From contig NC_071347.1 of the NCBI RefSeq assembly GCF_027744825.2, positions 16,417,001 to 16,481,000 on the forward strand: DNA of 64,000 nt, written 5' to 3'. Positions 1 to 11,331 of this stretch are shown piece after piece. A program made the translations under genes and the position numbers. This DNA is from Synchiropus splendidus. Taxonomy: Eukaryota > Chordata > Actinopteri > Syngnathiformes > Callionymidae. Positions within the stretch are counted from its first letter, which is position 1, and each line of letters opens with the position of its first letter. The notes beneath the pieces were generated by a model. It was not told the origin of the DNA. It searched no databases and saw only the letters and a program-made list of their open reading frames with translations.

Positions 1-39
1 GTATGGACTAGGCAAAAATATTATTATTTCACGATTATT

Positions 40-521
40 ATTAAATAATATTAGCCGCACCTACTAAATTTAAGAAGGAAACTAGAGCTTGGTCATACAT
101 GAGCCGCACAGGTCTATAAGACGCACTTAAAAATGCATGAGGATCACTTCTAAACTAGGTTTGAAAACGGGGTCCAGCATGGAGAGTGACTCATGAAACA
201 AACTCGGCAATGTTCTGAACTTGAATCTTGAAATCTTCACATCATTTATTGACATAAAAGCTTAAAAATGCACTGTTTTCACCCACGTGTCCGAAGTTCC
301 AACACCACAGCTGCTTCTTGTCTCCAGTCCTCCAGGAGATCGGCTCTGTTGGAGGGCGAAAACAGCACATTTTGAGTGCTTTAAAATCAATGCAATTCAT
401 AGGTTTGCTGTGACAAGGCTCAATATTTTGGCAGCATGACGCTCTTTAGCCTGTAAAAATCCATATATTAGCTGCATCGTTGTATAAGCAGCAGGGTTCA
501 GATCGAAAGAATAAAGTGCCC
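40..521 (+). repeat. Dispersed DNA-transposon-like repeat, copy 1
   Basis: About 350 bp of this stretch (roughly 130-475) matches the reverse complement of 19590-19967, including the segment with the phrase CTCAATATTTTGGCAGCATG and the one with CCTCCAGGAGATCGGCTCTG. The edges carry AGCCGCA and TATAAGCAGCAGGGTTCA motifs, which resemble a common fish repeat family whose ends contain 'TATAAGCCGC'. No transposase is visible, so it is nonautonomous or a fragment. Family assignment is from memory of such ends; the internal match is seen directly. The left boundary may lie outside the window. Confidence 0.7.
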
Positions 522-1559
522 TTTAACGTCAGTATGTTTCAGCACTGTGGGTGGAAACTGAAGTCCCTGGGGAGAACATACACTCCTGACTGAAAAGAAG
601 CATGGTTTAGTTTTCGATCATTTTTGGCCTTTTTTCCCTAGCTTTGTTCATGAAAAATAAGACATAAAAGAAGTAGTAATGGCTAACAGTTGCAGGAACA
701 GAGGATGCTGTCACTTGAGCACCTGAAGAAGAACATTTGGTTCAGCACTCCAGCCGCCAGTAAGCTAAAAAAAATGTCCACACCTCAAAGTCGTGGGAGT
801 TGGTTAGTTGCTGTAAGAGCTGTGTGAGAGTTGCGTTTACGTTTCAGCTCAACACGCCCTGCTCTATTGGCCAATCAGCTTACAGTGATGCCATAGCGCT
901 CAAGAACCAACGTGGAAAAGCCAGCACCATGGTTTTACCCGGGTGCAGTAGAAAAGAACCATAAGTTAGAATTAGAATGTTTGTAAGAATGGTTGCCCTG
1001 TCTGTCATAGGTCGCAGCCTAGTGTTAGTTTGTGTGTGAACAGGTTACAGTGCTACATATTCACAGAAGAGCCCTTCATAAGTGAGGCCCCTAAGAAGAC
1101 GCAGGTGTCCATTTACAGTCGCCTCTCATCATCAAAACTTCATCTCAGAACCTTCAGGATTAGCGGCTGAATATTAGGGCCATGTCTTCAGATAAGTTTC
1201 AAGAGTCCGCTGGGTTATCCGCGATAAAATCTGACATCATTTTGGAGAGCAAAGTGAAGTGCTGAGGGCCAGAGATGAACCGGTCCAATTAGGAGCAGAA
1301 GAAGTCCAGCATTTTCAAGAGGATTTAGTCAAATTGATTCATTTAAAAATGAGTCCTGGAAATTCATTATGGCGCACTGCTACTCCAGAGGAATTAAAAT
1401 TTGATGAATGAATTGACAAAAAGATCAGTGCTCATTTGAGTCGCTAGACTGCGTAAATAATTCGAATAAACGTTAGAGAATAAAAGAAAAAAAATGTTTT
1501 TCATCTCTTTTTTTTTATTCCGAGTGAGAAAAGTCTCGTGCCCTCGGTATCAGTTATGA
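522..1559. other. fjx1 upstream intergenic DNA
   Basis: No gene is seen. An ATTGGCCAATCAG motif at 866-878 contains CCAAT boxes on both strands. The remainder is AT-rich and unique-looking. An oligo-A and oligo-T-rich patch at 1485-1517 separates it from the CpG-rich fjx1 promoter. Confidence 0.5.
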
Positions 1560-1927
1560 TAATGGACCCGCTCGCACGCTCACATCCACACATCGACGCA
1601 GCGCGGTGCACTTGCTCCGCTCCACTCTCGACCCTCCTTCCCACGATCCGCCCACTATCTCGGGACCAGAGTCACGTGTGACACCGCCTAGTGTCTCTCT
1701 GCCAGCGGACCGGCGCACAAACCCAACTCAGCCGATGAGGAGGAGACACACGCCTCAGAAGCGGAGGATGAGGAGCTGTGATGCGTTCACGGTTCACACA
1801 AAAGAGAGCGTGTGGCCGTGTGAAGATGCGGTTCGGGGGATGCGCTTTTTGGGACTGTGAGCCGCCGGGCGCGGGCGTGTTACGGACTTTGGCTCGTTAA
1901 TTCCGCTTCTTATTTCGGATCAAGACC
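1560..1927 (+). promoter_or_regulatory. fjx1: CpG-rich fjx1 proximal promoter and 5' leader
   Basis: Base composition changes sharply here from AT-rich to CpG-rich, and the CpG density continues through the coding exon, as in a CpG-island promoter. There is no convincing TATA box close by. A CACGTG E-box lies at 1673-1678 inside a near-palindrome (GTCACGTGTGAC), a site type bound by Hes/Myc-class bHLH factors. The transcription start cannot be placed from sequence. The coding ATG at 1928 has A at -3 (gaccATG), a favourable context. Confidence 0.55.
1735..1860 (+). other. Possible upstream ORF in the fjx1 leader
   Basis: An ATG at 1735 opens a 41-codon frame that stops at 1858-1860, 67 bases before the fjx1 start. 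Its product is strongly basic at the N-terminus (MRRRHTPQKRRMRS). If the transcript begins upstream of 1735, this ORF would be met before the main start and could lower translation. Whether it is transcribed is unknown, and its peptide resembles nothing I recognise. Confidence 0.35.
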
Positions 1928-3148
1928 ATGAGAGCCGTTTTCGCGAACTTCTTCGCCCTGCTTCTCCTGTGCGCGTTCGGCAGCGTGGTCTACATATGGA
2001 GCGCGCTGGAGGAGCGTCTGGAGCGGCACAAGCGTGCGTCCTTCTACCCGAGCCTCCCCGTGGATCTGTCGGTGAAAACTTTCCGGGCTTTACTCGCGGT
2101 CCAGGCTGCTCAGAGGCTTCGCAACGTCAGTGGGGTCCCAGCGGGAAGCGTGGATGGGAATAATGCGGGGGACAAGAGGTCACCGCAGCCGGTCAAGTTG
2201 GGATCGCCCGTGGAGGATGGCGTGTTCTGGAGCGAGTGGCTGGAGGGGCTGATCCCCGTGGGCTTCAGCGAGGATTACGCCCGGGCTTGGCGTGGAGAAG
2301 CGAGGACGCAGCGGATAGTCCAGCTGGAGCCTGGGTGCGGCAGGATTTCCAACCAGCTCGCCACATTCGCGGACGGAACCAAAGCGTGTGTGCGCTACGG
2401 GATCAACGCGGACCAGGTGCAGGGGGAAACTCTGACCTACTACCTCGCTGCTCTGCTGGGAATCACCAACCTCCCGCCTCTGGTTTTGTCCCAGCTGGAC
2501 CGCTACGGGGAGCAGTGGGCGGCGGTGAGGACGCGCATCGACGGGCTGCAGTGGAGCGACCGCGCGGTGGTTTCTCTGACCGCGTGGGTCCCGAACCTCA
2601 CCGGGGTGGTGACCCCCGCGTCGCTCAGGCCGGACAGCGGCGGGCTGCGTCCGGTGCGGGAGGACTTCCGGAACAAGTCCACGGCGGAGCTGGTGGAACT
2701 GGTGCAGTGGAGCGACCTGATACTCTTTGACTACCTGAGCGCCAACTTCGACCGGCTCGTCAGCAATTTGTTCAGCCTGCAGTGGGACCCGCGCGTCATG
2801 GAGAGGGACACCAGCAACCTGCTCCGCACCCCGAGAGGTGACCTGGTGTTCATTGACAACGAGGCCGGGCTGGTGCACGGGTTTCGGGTGCTGGACATGT
2901 GGGAGAAGTACCACCACACGGTCCTGAGCTCGGTGTGCGTGTTCAGGAGGAGGACGGTGGAGCGGCTGCGGGGGCTGCGCATGCGCGGCGACGCCAGGAT
3001 GAGACTGCTGGAGAGCTACCGAGACAGCGAGCCTTTGTCCGCGCATCTCGGCTTTCTCTCTGACGAGCACGCGGCTCTTCTGCAGGACAGGATAGAGCGA
3101 TTATACCAACACATTCTACACTGCAAAAGCAGATACAGACCGTCGTGA
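1928..3148 (+). CDS. fjx1: Four-jointed box kinase 1 (Fjx1), single exon
   Basis: This intact 406-codon frame encodes a type II membrane protein of the Four-jointed/FAM20-like secretory kinase group. A short cytoplasmic tail is followed by a hydrophobic signal anchor at about residues 4-24, then a stem and a lumenal kinase-like domain. Visible motifs are FDYLSANFDR (residues 267-276), in the position of a catalytic loop, and FIDNEAGL with the DNE triad at 310-312, the metal-binding motif needed for activity in Drosophila Fj. Sequons occur at N66 (NVS), in VPNLTG and in FRNKST. Drosophila Fj phosphorylates cadherin repeats of Fat and Dachsous in the Golgi; the same activity in fish is an inference. 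Human FJX1 is also intronless and slightly longer (about 437 aa). The start is the first ATG in frame, has A at -3 and directly precedes the anchor. Codon use is GC-rich, unlike the flanks. The 3' neighbour trim44 matches human synteny. Confidence 0.96.
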   Translation: MRAVFANFFALLLLCAFGSVVYIWSALEERLERHKRASFYPSLPVDLSVKTFRALLAVQAAQRLRNVSGVPAGSVDGNNAGDKRSPQPVKLGSPVEDGVFWSEWLEGLIPVGFSEDYARAWRGEARTQRIVQLEPGCGRISNQLATFADGTKACVRYGINADQVQGETLTYYLAALLGITNLPPLVLSQLDRYGEQWAAVRTRIDGLQWSDRAVVSLTAWVPNLTGVVTPASLRPDSGGLRPVREDFRNKSTAELVELVQWSDLILFDYLSANFDRLVSNLFSLQWDPRVMERDTSNLLRTPRGDLVFIDNEAGLVHGFRVLDMWEKYHHTVLSSVCVFRRRTVERLRGLRMRGDARMRLLESYRDSEPLSAHLGFLSDEHAALLQDRIERLYQHILHCKSRYRPS

Positions 3149-3729
3149 TGCCTGCGAGCCACGCAGATGACACACAAGCTTTCTTGGACAAACTGACCTA
3201 CCTCCTTGTGACGCCTAGCTAGTTTGTTAAGAGGTGTTTTTAAGCTCTTTTGAGAATTTCACCGCATGACCCGCTCGGGTCTCTTTGCACACCACCTTCC
3301 GGGAGTGTAACGGTGCACTTGGTTATGTCTTCATGCCAATTTTACTTTTTAACATCTAATTTATAAACCAAAACACAACAAAGTGATGATAGAATTTGCC
3401 TTTAATTCTTCCAGACATTATTCATTCCAGAACATCCCAAACTTTTTCTTATTGATTTAAATATAGTTTGCAGTTCTCCTGTTTTCCTGCAGGGGATCTG
3501 TTACTGTTACTTAAACGAATTATGTGTGAAAATGTGTTCCTCTCATACTGACATTGCATTACAGTTTGCTTTTGTTGATGGCTGTTTGATCTGACATATA
3601 TATTTAATTTTGCCAAAAAATAAGTCATATTTATTAAGATAATCTATTTAGGTTTAGAGTGTGGGCAACGCCTGAATTTAATATTTAATTAATGTATTAT
3701 ATGTCTTTCCTGGGAGTATGACCAACCCG
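3149..3729 (+). other. fjx1 3' untranslated/flanking region
   Basis: AT-rich sequence after the fjx1 stop codon. I find no canonical AATAAA before the LINE remnant that begins near 3730. The first clear AATAAA on this strand downstream is at 5381-5386. The transcript therefore either ends with a noncanonical signal in this stretch or reads through the LINE. The sequence cannot decide this. Confidence 0.4.
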
Positions 3730-4675
3730 TCTACATGTGCTTTGTAGAGAAGGCGTATGACCGGGTGCCCAGGGATCGGTTGTGGGAGGTGTTTCGGGAG
3801 TATGGGGCACTCCCGAAGCCCTCTACTGAGGGCTGTTCAATCTCTGTATTCCCGGAGCAGGAGTTGTGTTCGTGTACTTGGATGCAAGTCTGATGTATTC
3901 CCAGTGAGGGCTGGTCTCCGTCAGGGTTGTGCTTTGTCCCCGATCCTGTTCTTGGTCTGCATGGACAGGATTTCGAGGCGCAGCTCTGGTGAGGAGGGTT
4001 TGCGGTTTGGTGGCCTGAAGATCCAGTCTCTACTTTTTGCAGATGATTTGGTTCTGATGGCTTCATCATCGCGTGACCTACAGCTCACGCTGGATCGGTT
4101 TGCGTTTGAGTGTGAAGCGGCTGGGATGAGGATCAGCACCTCTGAGTCCGAGACCATGGTTCTCAACCGGAAACGGATGGATTGCTCTCTCCAGGTTGGG
4201 ACTGAGATCTTGCCTCAAGTGGAGAAGTTTAAGTATCTCGGGGTGTCGTTCTCATGTGAGGGGATTGGAGATTAGTCAGCGAATTGGGGCAGCAGGGGCG
4301 GTATTGCAATCCCTTTGGCACACTGTTGTCCATAAAAGAGAGCTGAGCCAAAGGGTGTCAGGCGTCTCCCTTAGAGATAGGGTGAGGAGTTCTGTCACTC
4401 GGGAGAGGCTCGGAGTAGAGCCGCTGCTTCTCCACATTGAGAGGAGTCAGCTGAGGTGGTTCGGGCATCTCATCTGGATGCCCTCTGGACGCCTCCCTTT
4501 GGAGGTGTTCCAGACAAGTCCAGCTGGGAGGGGACCGAGGGGTCGACCCAGGACCAGGTGAAGGGATTATATCTCTACGCTGGCCTGGAAGCGTCTCGGG
4601 ATCCCCCAGTCGGACCTCCTGAAGCTGCTGCCCCCTCGACCCGGCAACGGATTAGCAGTCGACAATGGATGGATT
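3730..4675 (+). mobile_element. RTE-like LINE remnant (reverse transcriptase part and 3' end)
   Basis: Translation shows the core of a non-LTR reverse transcriptase: KAYDRVPRDR, then GLRQGCALSPILF, then LLFADDLVLMAS (catalytic FADD) and KFKYLGVSF. A downstream segment reads RSQLRWFGHL and GPRGRPRTR, typical of the C-terminal part of RTE-type LINE proteins in fish. The reading passes through several frames with stops. About 45 residues appear to be missing between the EGIGD and RIGAAGAV/RVSGVSLRDR parts, so it is 5'-truncated and dead. It ends with a short ATGGATGG tail, as RTE-type elements often do. The clade name is tentative. A second, more degraded copy lies at 35027-35500. Confidence 0.88.
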
Positions 4676-7046
4676 ATACGTCTTTGTTAAAGAATGATTT
4701 CCAACCTGAAATTCTAAATATGTCTTCATTAAGTGTCATAATAATTCTGTCAATTACATAAAGAAGACAATCAAAAAGTGTAGATTACAATCTTGCACTT
4801 AACAACATAAAAAAAATACATTCCTGCTACAAACCTATGAATGAGAGAGTCAGTGAATTTCTGTTTACCGTTACACCCCTGTATCATAACTGCTCACATG
4901 ACACTTAAATTGCCTTTTGCTTTGTAGTCTCCTGAGAGCCTTAACTAAAACACAGGTTTGGCTTTTGTGAAATCCAACTTCACTTGCACACTGTTGTCAT
5001 AGCGATGCACTTCTGTTGTGTTTTCAATGAATATATTCAGCCTTAAAATGTCACAGCAAGAGTGTGTCATTGTACATGAACTGTAGATTTTTTTTATCCT
5101 GCTGGTCCTTTTATTTAATGTGCATTGTAACATTCCAGTTGATTTTTGATAAATGTTTGTGTTAAAACACTGAGTCTTGTTGTTTGCACGTGGAGAATGG
5201 CAAAAACCAGTAGGTCAGATTAAACTGAATTGACCTGACCAACATGCAGAGCTACATATGTGCTGGCCTTTTGGTCTACATATGTCACATCACTGCGTGA
5301 CACAGAAACGGAAAACTCATCTACAACTTTGCTGCAATATATAATAGCTGAGCAGTTATTTGTGAGAATAAGAGAATGCAAATAAATCAACAGAGATCCA
5401 CATTAATGTACTGATAAATACAATTGACATGAGTTTCCAACTCAAAACTACAATTTAACTGAATTTATCATAACAAACGTGTAAAAGAAGTGTATATTAC
5501 TTTAAAACATGAATGTGATGGTCAATACTTATGTTGAGAAAATAATATTCTGCATTATGTTTTTGGTAGTTTTACTTGATCCAAAGATGAATTTTCTTTA
5601 ATTATTAGTTTAAAAAAGATATTCATAATTGGAGACATATTTTAAAGCATTTTAAAAGAAAAGAAACATTTTCATTTTTTCCCATACATTTGCAGTACTT
5701 ACTTTACTTTAATTAGTTTAAAAAATACTCGTAGTTTTACAGTACTTACTTAAAACTGGAAAAATTCTGTTTTCTTTTTGGGTTGGAAAAGGAGGTGGTG
5801 AAGAAGAGAGTGCAGTCTCGATGCACATGACTAGTGAGACGAATGTATGACAGAGGAGTAGCAGCTAGAGTGAAAGGGAAGCACAGGACGGCAAAGGTGG
5901 AGAGAACTGACTTGCTGAGGCAAAGAAGAAAAAGAAAGAGTGCAGTGATTTCACTTGTGTTGTGAACGGAAGGCTGAAACAGTGTTCTCACAGATTTTTA
6001 CTGTCATGTGAACGCTTTTCCTTTCACTTCACCCTGTCAACTGCAGCCCAACAACCTCATAATACCTCTATAATCCGGATGATAAAGTGGAAGAGACGTC
6101 CGATTAAAGGACTTTCCTTCTTTACAATAGCGGCAAAATCGAATTTTTAGAGCTGGGGTTGAATCTGGCGTGAAAAAACCTCCAACCAGGTTTGCATTAA
6201 TAAAAGCTGATTTAGCGTCGGAGAGGCGGAACTCTCAGCGGAGGGTTTGTTTACAATTATTCAGAGGCTGACTTGTGAAAGGTATTCAATAACTCGGCTG
6301 CGCAGAGCGAAGCTTCTATCGCCTGGAGAATACGGCGTATTTGGCACGTATGTTTCCCGTATATTTCACCACATTGGACTTTCAGGCTGAGCCCTTTGGC
6401 AACACAGCTTTCCCATTAGTTCCACCACAGCTCTGTTTCTGATTTCTGGTTCTGGACTTCAGAAGAAACGTCAGTGATAGGACTTCTGAAGATATAATTT
6501 TTTCCAGCCTCTCGCTCCTCTGCACCTGGTTTCTTTTAGAAGGTTTTTGACCAACTCTGGGGCATGTCACTTCTGTTTGCACCACTCTGTGTAGTGGGAT
6601 GAGAGCATCTTGAAGGAATACAAGTCGTTTCATTTCATGGTCAACTGCTCGCGTCCAGGGTTTTCGCAGCGGAAGTTAAAGCAGGTGCAGCCAGCGGGTT
6701 TTCGCAGTAAAGCCTTGGAGATCAATACATGCAAGGACTGTTGTATCTATGTAAGAACACATCCGGAGAATATGGCTTTTTCTTGTTGCAAGAACTGCGC
6801 TTGCAGCTGGGTGTTGTCCAAGCATGTCTGTTAATGCTGAGCGCTGCTAAGAGATTTACGACAGGCTGCCGACATAGAGGATTAAACACAATACTTTACT
6901 GAGGCCAGCATGTCTAAACCAGTATTGCAACCCGTCCTTGTATCTCCCCCATCCCCCGTATTATCCCTGTCCTGCAGGCATCTGTCTTCCTGGTAACACA
7001 ACCGCCAATTGTGTTGCCAAGAAAATTCACATCAAATTCACACACG
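4676..7046. other. Intergenic DNA, no gene seen
   Basis: Mostly AT-rich unique-looking sequence. An AATAAA at 5381-5386 on the + strand is a possible distal fjx1 polyadenylation signal. A more GC-balanced patch at about 6140-6850 holds two near-identical GGGTTTTCGCAG words 41 bases apart (6659 and 6700). All open frames here are short and lack recognisable domains. Confidence 0.4.
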
Positions 7047-8559
<1,513 letters not shown>

Positions 8560-9285
8560 TATTTTCGATGGTCATAGACTTCAAGAGAGTAACAGTTTCT
8601 CTGTCCCCTCTCATGTTGGCTGGTTCACCCATTGCTATTGTAGACTCCTTCTGCTTCCTGGGAACCACCATCACTGAGGACCTCAAATGGGAGCCAACCA
8701 TCAGGTCCCTCAACAGGAAGGCCCAGCAGAGAATGTTCTTCCTGAGGCAGCTACGAAAACTACGACTGCCGACGAAGTTGCTGGTGGAGTTCTACACAGC
8801 CATCATCCAGTCCATCCGCACCTCCTCTATCACTGTCTGGTAAAACAGCGCAGACTGCAGCGCATGGTACGTTCTGCTGAGAAGGTGATCGGTTGCAGCC
8901 TGCCACCTCTTCAGGGCCTGTATGTCTCCAGGACCCAGAGACCTGCAGGTCGGATCAGAGCCGACCCTTCTCATCCTGGACATGGACTGTTTGTTCCTCT
9001 TCCCTCTGGCAGGAGGCTACGGTCCATCCAGACCAGAACCTCCCGTCACAGGAACAGCTTCTTCCCCTCAACCATCAGACTGTTGAATTCATGAACAGCC
9101 TTGTTGCTATTTATTTTATTTTATTTTATTTTATTTTATTTTATTTTATTTTATTTTATTTTATTTTATTTTATTTTATTTTTGTCAGCACTTTATTCCA
9201 AAACACTTTCCTCGTTGGTGGGCTCCACACTGACCATGGCAATAAATTAAATTCTGATCCTGATTCTGATTCTCTGACACAATGC
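8560..9285 (+). mobile_element. L2-like LINE 3' end, copy 1
   Basis: The frame from 8568 reads MVIDFKRVTV, FCFLGTTITEDLKW, then RKAQQRMFFLRQLRK and SSITVW, the conserved C-terminal part of L2-type reverse transcriptases. A stop follows, and the reading resumes in other frames with RSAEKVIGCSLPPLQ and RHRNSFFPSTIRLLN. The 3' untranslated end contains a TTTTA array, then CTGACCATGGCAATAAA and a terminal series of TGATTC units, the characteristic tail. It is 5'-truncated and inactive. Related 3' ends are at 16196-16335 (+) and 39760-40108 (-). Confidence 0.9.
9110..9181. repeat. (TTTTA)n array inside the L2-like tail
   Basis: About 14 pentamer units in tandem sit just after the L2 coding remnant. 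The same pentamer occurs at the equivalent point of the two related copies with fewer units, so the array appears to be an expansion of a motif native to the element. Confidence 0.95.
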
Positions 9286-9935
9286 GTCTAGAAGTCTTCT
9301 GCCCGTGATGGATGTGGGAAAACTGTTGTCGGAAAGCAGCAATCAGCAAGTGTTTTGAAAAAAAAAGAGCAGTTTTGTTTGAAAAAGGAAGTCCACACCA
9401 GGTGACTGAGTGATTTTTCTCCCGGAGGACCAGCCATGTGCAAGTGGACGGACATAACTGGCATTCTTTCAAGGCTGCACAGCGCGAGGGGACTTCCTGC
9501 GCATGACTGAATGATTTCATTATAAAACACAGCACATAGGGGGAGAGTCATTTAGTCACAGCTGAGTGGTTACGAGCCATAAAGGGTAAAACAGGGGGAG
9601 GCGGGGGCTACAACTCCAGGGGCTTTGGCAACTAATAAACAGGACATCCCGGCTGTGGCGCGTCCACATGGCTGGCACAAAGCCGGGCTTTGTCCGGAAC
9701 CAGGGGTGCAAGCATAAGGTCGGGACCTCCTGGTTTTTCTTCAATAAAAAACTTCAAGATGACAAGAAACAGAGACATGGAAGGATGAAGAAACGCATAC
9801 CTCACATAATGAGCGTGGAATTAAGAGTGCTGAGCGACCAGGTCCGGCGCCCCCTACAATTTTGAATGTCCACTTTGATTTAAGAAAGAAATCGCATCCA
9901 TGCACAGACTCTGTTTTAAGTGAGTAGCAACATAT
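9286..9935. other. Intergenic DNA, no gene seen
   Basis: Unique-looking sequence between the L2-like tail and the tandem duplication. Short frames on both strands show no recognisable domain. Confidence 0.35.
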
Positions 9936-10472
9936 AGCTGGCAGCGCGAGACACAAACCGTGTTGTATTTACCAAACACAACATCACTACAATAATAATA
10001 TAATAATAATATCATCTTGCAATTTTCTTTACCAATCTTAAAACTCCTGCTAAATAAAGCAGTTGTCTGTGGCCATATCTACTGTTTTATATCCATCTGA
10101 AATAGCAGTCTGACAGATGAACAACTCAGTCTATGAGTTCATTCAAACTGTGCATTGTAACATTCATAAGCAACCACTGTTATTTGAATGGAAGACATTT
10201 CAGAAAACAAGTAAATGCAGGTGTGTTGTAGTTAGAATCTTCAAAAACAAGACCGAACTGAATACAGACCAAACTGCAACCCAGCTCTTGGTTTATTTCA
10301 TAAAATTAATTTCTTATGCGAGAAGAAATAAATGTGTCCATTTGACTAAGAGACTTATTTATTTCTATATATTCAATTCAGTTTGGTCTCGGACTAGGTC
10401 TTGGTCTCAATTTGGTCTCGAGCCCTCAGAGTCTTGGTCTTGTACTTTGACTCTGTCTCTGTCTTGTTTTAT
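9936..10472 (-). repeat. Tandem duplication unit A (GAGACC-rich repeat)
   Basis: It begins AGCTGGCAGCGCGAGACACA at 9936, and the same 20 bases recur at 10526, 590 bp downstream. Both units then share CCATATC, CTGCTAAATAAAGCAGT, ATTTCAGAA and GTGTTGTAGTTAGAATCTT in the same order. Read on the minus strand, the end is rich in GAGACCAAGAC-type words, which also occur at 23870-23945 and 26738-26880. That marks the unit as part of a dispersed family. No protein is encoded. Confidence 0.85.
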
Positions 10473-10525
10473 CCTAAATTTTATTTTATTTTATTTTATC
10501 TCCCTCAGCATATAGATGTGTGAAC

Positions 10526-11239
10526 AGCTGGCAGCGCGAGACACAAACCACGTTGTATTTACCAAACACCACATCACCAGAATAATAATAACTAAAATAA
10601 AAGTCCAGTCTGAATGATGGGTAATTCATCTTGCAATTTTCTTTTTCAATCTTAAAACTTCTGCTAAATAAAGCAGTTTGCTAACAATCTGTGACCATAT
10701 CGACTATTTTATATTCATCTGAAATGGTAATGTTCATTCAAAGAACCACTGTTATTTGAATGGAACATGGCATGGACATTTCAGAATACAAGTAAATGCA
10801 GGTGTGTTGTAGTTAGAATCTTTAAAAACGAGACCAAACTGAATACAGAACAAACTGCAGCTCTTGGTTTATTTCGAAAAATAAATATGACCACTGTTTA
10901 TTTTGCAAACAGAAATAAATGTGTGACTAAGAGACTTATATATCTATATATTTTCAATTCAGTTTGGTCTCGTCCCTTTTAAAACACTTCTTAAAACGCA
11001 CTTTCTTAGCTTTTATACAACCACACAGCTGATCTTTTTAGTCATTTTTTGTGTATCTTCCCTGTTTTATCCTGATTTTACAGTTGTACAGCACTTAGCA
11101 ACAATCTTGTATTGCCTTTAAAGTGCTTTATAAATAATATGCTATGGTATGGTATGGTCCCTCCACAATGGTCTTGGTCTCAATTTGGTCTCTAGCCCTC
11201 ATAGTCTTGGTCTTGTACTGTGACTCTGTCTCTGTCTTG
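10526..11239 (-). repeat. Tandem duplication unit B, split by an insertion
   Basis: This is a diverged second copy of the 9936-10472 unit. It matches until about 10971, is interrupted at 10978-11156, and resumes with GGTCTTGGTCTCAATTTGGT and TGACTCTGTCTCTGTCTTG, as at the end of unit A. The order of events is therefore duplication first, insertion second. Confidence 0.82.
10978..11156 (+). mobile_element. Short LINE/SINE-type tail inserted in unit B
   Basis: This 179-bp insert is flanked by the 6-bp repeat GTCCCT (10972-10977 and 11157-11162), a likely target-site duplication. Unit A has no matching sequence here. The 3' part reads GTACAGCACTTAG then AAAGTGCTTTATAAATAA, a tail frequent in fish retroposons, and ends in a short TATGG repeat. 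It looks like a 5'-truncated retroposon end. The family is not named with confidence. Confidence 0.72.
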
Positions 11240-11331
11240 TTTTATTTTTATTTTTATTTTTATTTTTATTTTTATTTTTATTTTTATTTTTATTTTTATT
11301 TTTATTTTTATTTTTATTTTTATTTTTATTT
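11240..11331. repeat. (ATTTTT)n hexamer array
   Basis: About 15 tandem ATTTTT units directly follow the TCTGTCTTGT end of duplication unit B. Unit A has a few ATTTT units at the same point, so the array seems to have grown from an existing motif. Confidence 0.95.

Noticed and set aside
2180..3070. 296-codon minus-strand frame opposite fjx1
   Set aside because: Antisense shadow of a GC-rich coding exon; its composition (many Pro, His, Arg, Gln) is typical of reverse-frame readings, and the + strand encodes clear Fjx1.
9110..11331. Regular arrays considered as CRISPR
   Set aside because: They are pentamer and hexamer microsatellites without spacers, in a vertebrate genome.
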